NCBI RefSeq assembly: GCF_019578655.1
Contig: NC_063263.1
Location: 23,931,001-23,995,000 of the forward strand
Direction: 5' to 3'
DNA: 64,000 nt
DNA from: Ricinus communis
Taxonomy: Eukaryota; Streptophyta; Magnoliopsida; Malpighiales; Euphorbiaceae
Below the pieces are notes generated by a model that was given only the letters and a program-made list of their open reading frames with translations, did no database searches and was not told where the DNA came from. Shown in pieces: positions 12,601-24,170 of the stretch; the first letter of the stretch is position 1, and every line of letters begins with the position of its first letter. The translations under genes and the position numbers were made by a program.

Positions 12601-12968
12601 AAGAAGTGGATTGAAGTGGTTACTTCAAATTGCAAAAATAAGATGAAGTTTGCAAGAATAAAGATTACAAACACAAAAAAAAGATTAAGATATGAGTAAA
12701 GGAGATAGGGAGATTAACACAAGGGATTTATAGTGGTTCAGAAACAATTCTTTTTATGTTCACTCCTAAGATCACACTTGAGTGTTTCACTATAATCAGT
12801 ACTTTGGTTACTAACTGCCCTTGGATTTTAACAAGTTCACTTAACAACTTGGTATTTTGACAAGTTAACAGGAAACCTTTTTCCTTAGTAATTCAATCTC
12901 ATACTAAATACCTTAACCCTTGAGTTTTAATGGAAACTCAAGATCCTAGGTTCACACAACAACCCTTT
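12600..12968 (-). mobile_element. Truncated Copia-type LTR fragment
   Basis: The block containing ATTTATAGTGGTTCAG and the following text on Ca-like flanks has the look of the 3' half of plant Copia LTRs, read on the minus strand; a comparable ATTTATAGTGATTCGGG block lies at 52076-52092 in a Sirevirus LTR. It is cut at 12969 by the start of LTR B. No coding part is attached. Assignment is by texture only. Confidence 0.4.
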
Positions 12969-15245
12969 TGTTAGCATCCATTTTCTAGATACAAATATCA
13001 AAAAAATTATGAAAAAATCCAATTGTAAAAGTTACTGCTTTTGTTGAGTTTCGAGAGGTTGAGGACGGGCAAATCACAGTTAGAGTTGAGAATAGTTGAG
13101 TTAAGATTACTTTTCTAGAATTAATTTAGACTCAACTGTCATAAAAAATTAAGTTTGAGAGGTGAAATGATAGTGTTGTAAAGTTTAGGAACTAAAATGC
13201 AAGATTTTCTAAATTTTTTACTCCTTAAAGCCAATCGGCTCTACGTATAGCTGAATTGACTCTACATAGTTTTGATTGGTTTATTTTCCGAATTTGACAT
13301 TGTTTTACGCATATTTGACTAAAAAATTTCAAAAAATAACAAAAGAAGATTCTAGAAAGTTATTAATATAATTATTAGGATTTTAAAGAATTTATTTTAA
13401 AAGTTCTTTGTTTTATTAGATATTAATAACTCATAACGAATTTCTTTTTTAAAATTTAAAATCAAGGAGAGCTTATCTGTTGTTTTAGGGTTTTCTAAAA
13501 AAATCTTATCTCTATAAATGCATCATTAAGTCCTAGGTCTAGGGCTAGTGATTCTTAGCAGGAGCTACATCAATTAGAGGCTATTATTACTGAAAATATT
13601 TAAAAAACTGATGTTCACTTAGGCAGAGTTTTTTTGGTAACTAAAGAGTAAGTCACTAAGAAAGAACTTAAGATTAGGAAAATTTTCTTCTTGAACGACA
13701 TAAGATTTTCTCAATTCTAGACAACACTAGATTCTCATCTAGTCTTTTCGATTCAATCACTTCATCATCTCTAGAGATTCGCAGATCAACTATCTATGAT
13801 GATAACCTAAGGGTTTTGCCAAATTCAAACATCATAGGCATCTCTTTCCTCTTTACTAGTTCGTTTATTTTTATGATTTTAGAAACATGATTATATTGAT
13901 TTTTGGAGATTTCATATGATTCGCATGATTAGATTTAATTTTTTTTTTTTACAAATTAACATGTCTTTGTAATATTGGATTTTAAATCTAATAACATCTT
14001 ATTTGTATAGGGTTTTGGATCATGATAACATGCTTTCTATTGGATTTTGGATTTGACGATTAGAATGATTAGGGCAACATGAATTATGTCCTTCTACAAA
14101 TGATTATGTGATTGTATCAGACTTCTAGGGTTGCATGCTTAAACCTAGAATCTGCCATGTGAAATTTTCTAGCCTTTTGTCAGTATGTTCTTTTCTGTGT
14201 TTGTATTACTTTCTATGTGCTTTGGTATATTTTAATTTGTTTTCATGCCTTTTATTTCACTATTTTGATTTTTTAATTGATTATTTATTTCTGTACATAT
14301 GAAATCGACTCTTAGGCATCAGATTCGAAGAAAAGTTGTAAAACCAACCTGATGAAGCCCTAGAGCCAATCAGTTCTATGACTTAGATCGATTGGCTCTA
14401 CACCATTTTATACCTTAATTTATGATTTCTATGCATTTTAGTTTATTTTGTACACCGTAACTTATTTTTATGTGTTTTTCTTTTAATTTCTTAGTTGTAG
14501 GAGGGTTGTAATAGCTAAATTTAATTTTTTATATTTTAATTTTTGTATTTTAATGGATGCTAAATATATGTGTGTAAGTGTTTAATTAAAATGGGATACA
14601 TAGGCTTTAGGCTTACTATTTGGACTTTGACATGAAATTATAGTCTATTAGATTAAAGAATGATAAAATGGGCCTCAATTAAAATCTATATAGACTTAGT
14701 GAATTTTTTTCATATTTTAAATTAAATTAAATGGTCATACTAGAATAAAAATCATCCAATTGAGCCTTAGCATAAAACGTAGTCCATTTAGGTTTAAAGG
14801 CTGGTAATCAAGTACATAACTTGTAATTTGGCTAGACTAGATGAGCCTTTGTACATAATTAAATAGTTAAGTAAGCTAACAAATGAAACAAGAGTTGGGC
14901 TTAAATAAAATGGGATATACTTAGGAGGACATAACACGTTGTAATGGATGCTCGTAGAAATATAACTGTCGCATTTATAGGGAATAGCCTGTTAAACAAT
15001 AAAATTAAAGAAAAAGATATACAAATAAGGAATTTGGCTTCCAAATCTGTCTCTGGATTAGGAAAGCTTCCTTTTGAAATCGAGATACGCCACTCAATTA
15101 GAAAGTGCCTTTGAGAACTACTTAAGTGGTGACTCCCATCTCCGGCTAGTCTTTATGATTAGTTAGTTGTTCCTATTATATTGACAAGCCTTACAGTGTC
15201 GTGGTCGCTAGAGATACTTGGGTGCATGCACCAAACCGCCACATA
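12969..15245 (+). mobile_element. LTR B: 5' LTR of an internally deleted member of the dominant gypsy family
   Basis: It begins TGTTAGCATCC and ends near CCGCCACA, just before a primer-binding-like block. Palindrome clusters lie at 13231-13290 and 14363-14405, a telobox (TAGGGTTT) at 13486-13493 and a TATA box at 13513-13520. CCTAGGTCTAGGGCTAG follows about 20 bp downstream, near the probable start of transcription. Its partner is LTR C, with visible similarity along its full length but many single-base differences, so the insertion is not recent. Length is about 2.28 kb. Confidence 0.8.
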
Positions 15246-15246
15246 C

Positions 15247-15268
15247 AGTGGTGACTCTAGTGGGGACA
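15247..15268 (+). other. Probable primer-binding site
   Basis: The block GTGGTGACTCTAGTGGGGAC directly follows the LTR end. Ogre/Tat-type elements have a similar TGGCGACTC...TGGGGAC block where tRNA-Arg primes. The pairing partner was not checked against a tRNA set. Confidence 0.5.
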
Positions 15269-15769
15269 AGAAAAGCTTATTTCAGTGTACCTTTGTCTTT
15301 AATTTTATTTTTTAATGAGTGATTTTGCATCATTTGCATGGTCAATTTTTGGTCCCAATAGCCTCAATGGCATCGGTTACTAGTTCTTTGGTTCCACTTG
15401 AACGTAAAAATTACGACATTGGCTAACCATCACTCACAAGTAATGAGTGAATTTCTTTCATCGCATGGACCCTTGAGTGGGGAGATGAGCCTAAGAATGA
15501 CACTTTTTTACCTATGAGAGTCTTTTAATCTTACCTAAGACTCAACTCATGGTATAACAGTAACAATCTCCTTTGGGAACCCATTTTGCTCTCTATTTGA
15601 GATGTTTTTGTCTATAAGCACTTAAGCCCACATATTAGAAAGCCTTCGCTAAGACTTGTGACTACCATCTCACATGCAACATGCATACCATACATCTCAT
15701 GCATCACTCTAACTCCTTGTTGTGAAGCCATTTTAGATAATCGTCCTTAGTTTTGATAAGACAAGAAGG

Positions 15770-16760
15770 GTAAGAGCTAAAAAAGTCCACTAGACATTGA
15801 CACTATCAAGACTACAATCACAGCTGACATAAGGATTATGATCCGAGAGGAACTCCAACTAAATTTGGTTTAGATTATTAGGAAACAGACTATCTAAAAG
15901 ACTACTACTGCCCCTGCAACTACTATAACAACTACTCTAATGAAGAAGCACATGGTGAGCACCTCTAGAATCTAGATGACTACATGCTAGAATAAGCTAA
16001 GAAAAAGTCTACTCTTACTGCAAAAGCTATTTTAGAATCCGAGATTATGCATAGTTTGACTAAAAAGCTTGACAAGATGTAAAATATGTTGAAAGGTCTT
16101 AGATTCAACATTTGATTGTGATAAATTGATGCCGATTGGAGAAGACAAGTTATCTCTCAAATTTCACATGCTTGAAAATGCAAAATTTTAATGGAACTGA
16201 AGATTAAAAGGTGCACTTGAAGCAATATGCTACCATTATGAGTACTACTACTCATTTGCCTAGGACTCAAATTATTAAGCTATTTGTACTCTCATTAGAA
16301 AGGCCTGCTGTGAACATTTACCATGGGTTAGAAAGGCCCATCAAGTCTGATTGAAAAAAGCTTTATGATACTTTTACATAACAATATGATTACAATGCTC
16401 ACCTAGAAGTCTCTATAAGGAATTTGAAATTGACAAAACAAAAGTCCAATGAGTCTTTTTTTAATTTCTTGGCTAGTTGGAGAAACAAAACAATTTACTG
16501 AAGAACAAGCCTTCTAAAAAGGATCAAATTCGAATGAATTTGAAATGTTCTCCCATCTTAAGTGAAAAAGCTATAAATGTTGAATTCTAAGACCTTTGCA
16601 AGCTTGTACGATGATGGCTTACTAGTAGAAGAAATTGAAAATGCTAAAAATTGGATGGAACATGGATGGAACATTGGAAACTATCAAGCTAGAGAAAATC
16701 GAAGACCTACCATATGAAGATGATGAAGTCTCGCAAGATTCAACTGTCGATTTATTTTAA
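15770..16760 (+). pseudogene. Degraded gag of the B-C gypsy element
   Basis: The capsid-like part of a Ty3/gypsy gag can be read, with stops, at about 16130-16620. It includes VHLKQYATIMSTTTHLPRTQ, the helix-rich FVLSLERPAVNIYHGL, and NESFFNFLASWRNK, which match the retrotransposon gag domain pattern. Several TGA/TAA codons stand where Trp or Gln would be expected, and there are frame changes after about 16500. No nucleocapsid knuckle was seen. The product would have built the virus-like particle of the retroelement; this copy cannot. Confidence 0.6.
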
Positions 16761-17079
16761 AACAATGGCATGATTATACTTTTAGAATAAATGAAATAAC
16801 TTTGGTTTTGCTTATGAATTATGCATTACAATGATTACTATATGAGCATGTTTAACCTTAATTCTATTTGAATTGGTTTATTTAATTTGGACACAAATGA
16901 TAATTTTAGGTACATTTGTACTATACATAATATAACTTTTGAAGAGAAAAAAGTAAGAGAATACGAATAAGGAAAAAAGGGAGATAGTATTTGACATGCA
17001 AGATTGAATTCAAAATAGTAGAGTCATTCAACACACTAGGGGCAAAGCAAGAAGGCCAAGTTCATCATTCATTACGTTA

Positions 17080-17310
17080 ATTACAATCTTAAAACAAGGT
17101 CTTCCAAACATAGAACTGATTAAAGATTGGTGCTCTAAAATTTAAATATGCAAGGCCTATTGCATTTGACCCTAAAAGGAAGAGCCAAAAAACTTTCATA
17201 TCAAAGAAAGCAAAGATTATGCTCGGAGATGCTAAAGTCTCAGAGGTAATAAGTTCACAAGTCAATCTATACAGTTTCAAATACTATCTTTAAGAAAAAA
17301 AAGAAGGAAA
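17080..17310 (+). pseudogene. Remnant of the pol C-terminus (integrase end)
   Basis: Short readable pieces (FDPKRK, then a lysine-rich run) align with the integrase C-terminal segment better preserved at 34738-34985. Protease, reverse transcriptase, RNase H and the integrase core are absent between gag and this piece, so the B-C element lost most of pol by internal deletion. The call rests on a short match. Confidence 0.45.
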
Positions 17311-17844
17311 ATAGAAAAAAATAGATAAATAAGTCATCCTGACTATTACAAAGGCTAGCTAGGCAAAAGTTAAGAAAATAAAGAGGAGAAAATATTTGAC
17401 TAGAAAAAATCTGAACGAACTAGTTAGTAACAAGAGTAGTATTATGTAAAATAGAAAATATATTCATTTGTGCCCTTATTAAATAAAAAAATTGATTTGA
17501 GTTCTTGTCAAACTTGTACATCAATTTTCATTGCTTTCGCCCTACTAGAAAGAAAAATAAGAAGCAAAATCTATAAGTTCTAAATAGAAGCAGGATCATT
17601 TTTTCTTCCACTTTTTTTCTTATATTCTCGTAGAAAAACCTAAGAAGTTATAACACTCAGGTCTCCATCAATCTTGACACCATGCTCAATGAATCAGCTT
17701 TAATTCAAGAAAACCTGTCTCAAGAGAAGTCTTGAGATTTACTAGAATCATCTGTAAGCTTGAAAAAATGGACTACGACTGCTTTAGTTCACACTTCTCA
17801 ACCAATCAAATCTCGAAAAAAGAAAAAAAAGTTCTACTAAGTCG

Positions 17845-18105
17845 AAAATCCGAACAGTCGGCTTACACAAAAATTAAGAAAGTAGTCTACTAAGTTGAAA
17901 ACCTGAAAGGGTGCTTAGGAAAAAATTAGGGCAAAGAAGAGAAAGTTTTCTAAGTTGAAAGCTTAGAAAAGTAGCATAGGCAAAACTGAGGTCTGTTAAG
18001 TTAAGAACCCGAAAGGGCAGCTTATGCAAAAGTTATGACATTAGCCTGCTAAGTTAAAACTTAAAAAAGCGGTTTAGGAAAAATTTAAGGCATAAAATTA
18101 AGAAA
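17845..18105 (+). repeat. Minisatellite: CTAAGTTGAAAA.CCGAAAGG units, copy 1
   Basis: Four to five diverged tandem units of roughly 45-65 bp are present, each of the form CTAAGTTGAAAACC, a CGAAAGGG-like core, then CTTAGGCAAAAATTAAG. The same unit is found at 24062-24165, 28684-28785, 29985-30128 and, reversed, at 60236-60392. In the last two it lies within the intron of an antisense ORF. Here the flanking CAACCAAATCTC on the minus strand also resembles the start of that intron. Confidence 0.7.
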
Positions 18106-18569
18106 AGAAAAGAGATTTGGTTGCTGTCTACATGAGATTATGACAAAGCCAACTATCATTGCACAAGTATTAGTACAGCCCCCAGAAAAAATTATTTAGG
18201 CCTCGCATGCTTGAGTTGTATCTAGATCTACACATCATGTCATCACCATGACTTTCAGATCTTTAATATGAATAAAATACAATATCGACCATTAGGCTCC
18301 ATGCCATGTGCCCGAAGAGTAAGTGATTGAACTCTCGAAGTATTGATGCTGATGGGCACTAGAATGTCTCTGTTTAAATCAAAGGATGATTTCTTAGAAA
18401 TGCATTACATGTCATTCATAACATGTATATCACACACCCTTATTGCTTTTTTGCTTGATGTAATCTCTATACACTTATATATGTAACACTAACTTGTAAT
18501 AGAAAATAAAGAAAAGTTCAAAAGAAAGAAAATGCTTGATGAATAAGAATCTAACTGTAACAAGTGTTG

Positions 18570-18975
18570 GTCTACACTCAGTTTACTTTTCAAAGCAGAA
18601 AAGCTTACAAGTTTATATCCTGAAGCAGAAAATGATTAGGTCATTCCCTAAAGTGGAATATCAGTTTATTTCCCGAAGTAGAAAATCCAGAAGTAAAATA
18701 TCCACTAGTTTATTTTTCGAAGTGGAAGATCCCAAGCCTATTTCCAAAAGTAGAGAATCAGTTCAAGTTCTAAAGAACAAGTGCACTTCTCGAAGTAGAA
18801 GATCCTGAAGTGGATAACCAACTTACTCCTTGAAGTAGAAGATCCTGGAGTAAAGAATCACTATTCTTCATCCCGAAGTGGAAGTTATTAGTTTGACACC
18901 TAAAAGCGAAAAGATTTTACCAAATCATAATCCGAAGCAAAAATGACAACATAATTGCATCCCGAAATGGAAAGT
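18570..18975 (+). repeat. Tandem array of about 30-bp CCGAAGTGGAAGAT units
   Basis: Units with the core CGAAGTAGAAGATCC or CCGAAGTGGAA recur a dozen times with slight spacing changes. A 90-codon frame across 18536-18808 exists only because the repeat lacks stops in that frame; it is repetitive (SRSRKSRSK-like) and not called as a gene. The array precedes LTR C. Confidence 0.75.
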
Positions 18976-18989
18976 GATCAAGAAGCTAG

Positions 18990-19470
18990 AGGGAAGTCTC
19001 TACAAATATAAATCATCGGGAGTGGTTTCTAAATCAATTGGCATGGTTCCCAAATCAACGGGCGTGTTTTCCAAATCAGACGGACGTAGTTCCCCAAATC
19101 AACAGGCGTGGTTCCCAATTCATCGAGCGTGGTTCCTAAATCATCGGGCGTAGTTTTCAAATCAAGTAAGCGAAGTCCTCAACTCAAGCAAGCAAGGTCC
19201 TCGACTCAAGCAGGTGAAGTTCTCAAATTAAGCATGTGAAATCCTAAACTCAAGCAAGCGAAGTGCTCAACTCAAGCACTCAAGTAGGTGAAGTCCTCAA
19301 CTCAAGCAAGCATAGTCCTCAAAATCAAGCAGTCACAGTCCTAAAATTTAAGTAGGTGAAGTCCTCAAACTAAAGCAAGCGTAGCCCTCAATTTAATCAG
19401 GTGTGGTCCTGAGCCGGGCATGGTCCCCAAGTCAATGATTTTTGCTCAGGCTTACAGAGTGCGATTTCTA
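18990..19470 (+). repeat. Tandem array of about 22-bp AAGTCCTCAACTCAAGCAAGCG units
   Basis: More than fifteen diverged units are visible. In the first part the unit reads like GGTTCCCAAATCAACGGGCGT; in the second it reads like AAGTCCTCAACTCAAGCAAG. The array ends about 100 bp before LTR C. The same array, reversed, adjoins LTR D at 55180-55435, and a shorter version precedes LTR A. Confidence 0.8.
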
Positions 19471-19573
19471 CAGCTCAACAATTTTATCCTTTTGTCGTAT
19501 TCTTGATATTATGATGTGTTTCAATTTATTTAATAACATGTGTGCTTAAATTTTTTGACAAATCGAAGGCAAC

Positions 19574-21830
19574 TATTAACATCCATTTTTCAGATCCAAA
19601 TATCGAGGGAATTATAAAAAAATATGATAATGAATGTTACTGCCTTTCTCGAGTCTCAAGAGGTGGAGGACATGCAAGTTTCAATTAGAGTTGAGAATGA
19701 TTAAGCTAAAATTGCTTTTCTAGAATTACTTTGGACTCAATTGTTAGAAAAAATTAAGGTTAAGGGGTAAACAGTAATTTCTGCAAAGTTCAGGAACTAA
19801 GATGTAAGATTTTCTAAACTTTTTACTCCTAAAAGCCAATCAGCTTTGCGTATAGCCGAATTGGAACTACACATGGCTGATCTGGTTAGCATAGAGCGAT
19901 TGGCTCTATATAGTTCTGTTTAGCTTATTTTTCAAATTTGACACTCTTTTACGTGTATTTTGACTTAAAAATGTCACAAAATAACAAAAAAAGATTATAG
20001 AAAGTTTTTAATATAATTATTAGGGTTTTAAATAAAATATTTTAGTTTTATTAGATAATAATAACTCATAATGGAAAATATTTTCTTTTAAATTTAAAAT
20101 CAAGGAGAGCTTATTTGTTGTCTTAGGGTTTTGTAAAAAACCCTACCTCTATACATGCATTATTAAGTCCTAGGTCTAGGGTTAGCAATTCTTAGTGGGA
20201 GCTACATCGATTAGAAGCTACTGTTACTGAAAATATTAAAAAAAGTGACGTTCACTTAGGCAAAGAGTTTTTTTAGGCAACTAGAGAGTAAGTCACTAAG
20301 AAAGAACTTAAGATTAAGAAACTTTTCTTTTTGAATGACATAAGATTTTCTCAATCATAGACAACACTGGACTCTCATTTGATCTTTGATTCAACCACTT
20401 CATCATCTCCAAAGACTCACAGATTAGCAATCTACGGTGACAACCTGAGGGTTCCCTAAATTCAAACATCATCAGCATCTCTTTCCTCTTCACTAGTTCA
20501 TTTGTTTTTTTGATTTTAGAAACATGAACATTGATTTTTGGATGTTTCATATGATTTACATAATTAGATTTAGTTTTTTTTTTATGAATTTAGATGTTTT
20601 TGAGATATTGAATTTTGAATCTAATAACATGATTTATGTAGGGTTTTGAATATGATAACATGTTTTTTATTGGGTTTTAGATATGATGATTGGAATGATT
20701 AGGATAACATTACTAATGTATTTCTACAAATGATTATATGATTGTATTAGACTCTTAGGGTTGCATGTTCAAACTTATATTTTCCATGTGAAATTTTCTA
20801 GCCTTCTGTCAGTCTGTTCTTTTTTGTGTTTTGGTCTATTTTGATTTGTTTTTATGCCTTTTATTTCATTATTTTGAGTTTTTAATTAATTTTTAATCTT
20901 ATGTGCAAGTGAAATCGGCTCCTAGGCGTGAGGTTTGGCAAAAAAGTGGAACCTACTTGACCAAGCCTCAATGCCAATTCGGCTCTGCGCTAAGCCAATT
21001 GGCTCTACACTATTTTATACCCCAATTTTAGATTTTTATACATTCTAGTCTATTTTGTGTACTCTAACTTATTTTTATGTGTTTTTCTTTCAATTTCTCA
21101 GTTGTAGGAGGGTTGTAATAGCTTGATTTAATTTCCTGCACTTTAATTTCTGTATTTTGATGGATGCTAAATATCTTATGTGTGAGCATTTAATTAAAAT
21201 CGGCACATAGGCTTTAGGCTTAAAATTTGGTTCTTAATATGAAATTATAGTCCATTAGGCTAAAGGATGGTAAAATGGTCTAAATTAAAATTCATATAGA
21301 CTTAATGGATTTTTTAATATTTTAAATTAAATTAATTGGGTCATACTAGAATAAGAATCATCCAATTGGGCCTTAGTATAAAAAGTAGACCATTTAGATT
21401 TAAAAGTTGGTAATCAAGTACATAACTTGTAATTGGGCTAAACTAGATGATCTTTTGTACATATTTAAATAGTTAAGTAGGCTAATAAATCAAGTAAGAG
21501 TTAGACTTAAATAAAATGGGCTAGACTTAGGAGGACATCACATGCTATAATAGATGCTTGTATAATTGTCGCATTTATAGGAAATAGCCCATTAAACAAT
21601 GAAATTAAAGACAAAGATACAAAAATAAGGAAGTTTGCTTCAGGATCTATCTTTGAATGTGGCGAAGCTTCCTTATAGAATCGAAAAATGCCACTCAAAT
21701 AGAAAAATGTCCTAGAGAATTACCTAGATGGCGACTCCCATCTTTGCTCTAGTCTTTGTGATTAGTGTGTTCCTCATATGAATCAAGGCTGCTATGAGAT
21801 TCCATTGCGAAAGCATGCACCAAAAAGTCC
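19574..21830 (+). mobile_element. LTR C: 3' LTR of the B-C gypsy element
   Basis: It is a full-length partner of LTR B in the same orientation. Shared landmarks are palindrome clusters at 19834-19920 and 20972-21015, paired teloboxes at 20124-20131 (TAGGGTTT) and 20138-20145 (AAACCCTA), and a mutated TATA (CTATACATG, 20149-20156). CCTAGGTCTAGGGTTAGC follows downstream. The start has mutated to TATTAACATCC. The 3' end is blurred, since the GGCGACTCCC block and the GCATGCACC block are kept but the final CA was not fixed. Confidence 0.75.
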
Positions 21831-22265
21831 AAAATGGAAATGCAACTCATGCATGAAAATAAGAGTCCAATCTTATAATGAAGCATTCAGTTCATTTTGA
21901 AGAATAAAAGAGTAAACACAGATACTCAATTAATAGATATAAAAGGCAAAGTAATATTATTTTATACTAATATAGAAAAAAAAGTAATGTTGTTGTAGAC
22001 CACGTCCTATAAAATGGAATGAAGTACTACTCTTGAATAAATGAATTTTACATAATGTGGTATCTTTAAATTAATAGAAAATAAAGAATTAGATAGAGAA
22101 CTAAAATTTAGACGGAGAAATAAAAATAAGATTTATATCATAAAGATTTATAGTAATTAATGTTTGCGAATTAGTAAGTAGAAAATCACCATGCAACATA
22201 GCTTAAAAAACCTGCACGGGCATCTTGCTCTTCAATACCACAAAGTGAAAATGAGAAATTTCCTA
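21831..22265. other. Featureless AT-rich spacer between gypsy remnants
   Basis: No coding sequence or repeat family was recognised between the end of LTR C and the next gypsy fragment. Confidence 0.4.
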
Positions 22266-23974
22266 GAAATATTGTTCTTAATAGATTAGACAGTACATGC
22301 CTTGGGGTATAGCAAAGATGAAGATGAGCGCAAACCGAAGGGTATGACTCTGAAGGAGGTCTTTGTCAAGGAATATAAGTCCTACTTTGGTGAGCCTAAG
22401 CTAATTACTGTAGCTGGAAGGTACCTGGATTCGAAACCTTCAAGAGCTTGATTATTGACAGGATGGCTGAGATGCGTATCAAAGACGTCCGAGAAAAGGT
22501 CACTACTAAGGTTGAGGAGCTAAAGTTGGAGGAACTTATCAGCCTGCCCAAAGTCTAGAGCCCGCAGAGTTTAGCTGCATTAGTTGAAGAAATTATTATT
22601 AATGCTTTTTTATGAGCAAACTAATGTAATAACGTCTAGGCTTTATGAGGACAATGATATTTTTGCTTCTAAGATCAATGATATAACATGTGCATATTTA
22701 ACTTTAACTCTATTCGAATTTACTAATTTAATTTAGGCACAAATAAAAACTCCAGGAACATTTCTATTCCACATGATATAACTCTTAAGGAGATGAGAGA
22801 ATTTGAGAAAATATTAGGAAAAAGAAAATTAGTGTTCACTTGATCTTACATCAATATGTTAGGGTTAGATGGGAAAATGGTAGACAACATCTCAACCTAC
22901 CCGCACATTAATCCTATGAAGTAGAAGATGAGAAGGCTGAAGCAAGGAATGTGCGGAAAAGATCAGAAAAGAAGTTGTTAAGCAGGTAAAAGCCAATTTT
23001 CTTAATGTAGTCGATTATCTTGAGTGGTTGGCAAACATCATCCCGGTCTTAAAGAAGGACAGTAAAGTTAGAATGTGTGTCGATTATAGGGACTTGAATA
23101 AGGCTTGCCCTAAGGGCGAGTTTTCACTTCGTCACATTGATGTGATAGTCGAAAGTGCAGCTTTAGTGCAATGTATTCTTTCACAAAGGAAATCTTTAGA
23201 TAAAATCAGATTATGATGGCGGTCATGGAAAATTTGAAGACAACATTCATCACTGAATGGGGCATGTATTGCTATAAGGTTATGCCTTTAGGGTTAACGA
23301 ATGTTGAAGCAACTTATCAAAGAGCAGCCAGTATCTTGTTACATGATATGATGAACAAGGAGGTTGAAGTGTACGTGAACGACATGATGGTTAAATCTGA
23401 AACAAGAGAGTGGCATTTTTAGGCTTTATATAGGTTTTTAGGATGAGCGGAAATGTATAATATGAGGCTAAATCTAAATAAGAGTGTGTTCAGTGTCACA
23501 TTAGGGAAGCTACTAGGGCATATTGTGAGTCAACGAGAGATAGAGATTCATTAAGACAAGGTCATGTCAATTCAAGAAATCTCGACGCTGAAGATGATAA
23601 AAGAAGTCAAAGGGTTTTTAAGACATCTACAGTATATCAATAGGTTCATCTCTAAGCATACAATGGTTTGTGATCCTATTTTCAAGCTTCTGATGAAACA
23701 CCAACCCGTTGTATGGGATGAATAATGTCAGAAAGCGTTTAACAAGATTAAGAAATACTTGATGAAGCCATTAGTGTTAAAACCACCAAAGGATGGGAAG
23801 CTATTGATTCTTTACTTAGCTTTGGAAGAGAAAGCAATATGAGCAATGTTAGTGCAGTTGGGCCTTATAATATGGAGTATGTGGTCTATTACCTCAGCAA
23901 TAAATTGTTGTTTTATGAGTGAAAGCACAATCTCATAGAGAAAATTTGTCTAGCTATGATATGGGCTATGAGAA
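22266..23974 (+). pseudogene. Gypsy pol fragment: linker, reverse transcriptase and start of RNase H
   Basis: The N-terminal linker is readable around 22440-22600. Reverse transcriptase starts near 22990, with VRMCVDYRDLNKACPKG at about 23070-23117, then after a frame break TTFITEWGMYCYKVMPLGL (23242-23298). The catalytic YxDD box reads YVND (23371-23382), so one metal-binding Asp is lost. RT thumb and connection (KGFLRHLQYINRFISKH) and early RNase H (HNLIEKICLAMIWAMRM) follow with further stops. At 23975 the sequence jumps to the integrase C-terminus, deleting the rest of RNase H and the integrase core. Motifs fit Ty3/gypsy of Tat type. Confidence 0.8.
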
Positions 23975-24170
23975 TGTTAAGATTTCAGACTTGGAAGAGA
24001 ATGAATTCTCTGATTATCTTAAGAAATGCTATATTTAAAAAAGAAAAAAAAATAAATAAGAGACCTGCTGATCAGAGGACCTGAAAAGGTTGGTCAGGAA
24101 AAAATTAATGCAATAGAGAGAGAAAATATTTAGGTTGAAAATCCAAAAGGACTGGTTGATAACATGAGTT
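23975..24170 (+). mobile_element. Gypsy pol end and minisatellite tail, copy 1 of a duplicated segment
   Basis: It begins with the integrase C-terminal tail (ATTTCAGACTTGGAAG), then the minisatellite (24062-24165), and ends at ACATGAGTT where a Copia LTR begins. The same segment with the same junction to the same LTR recurs at 28561-28791. Confidence 0.7.

Noticed and set aside
18536..18808. 90-codon ORF with SRSRKSRSK-type repeats
   Set aside because: It is a translation of a noncoding tandem array; the frame is not kept in the related arrays.
18990..19470. Regularly spaced 22-bp repeats that superficially resemble a CRISPR array
   Set aside because: Units are diverged and directly adjacent with no unique spacers, in a plant retroelement.
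20124..20145. Possible interstitial telomere repeat
   Set aside because: Only single TAGGGTTT/AAACCCTA units occur, not tandem arrays; better described as teloboxes.
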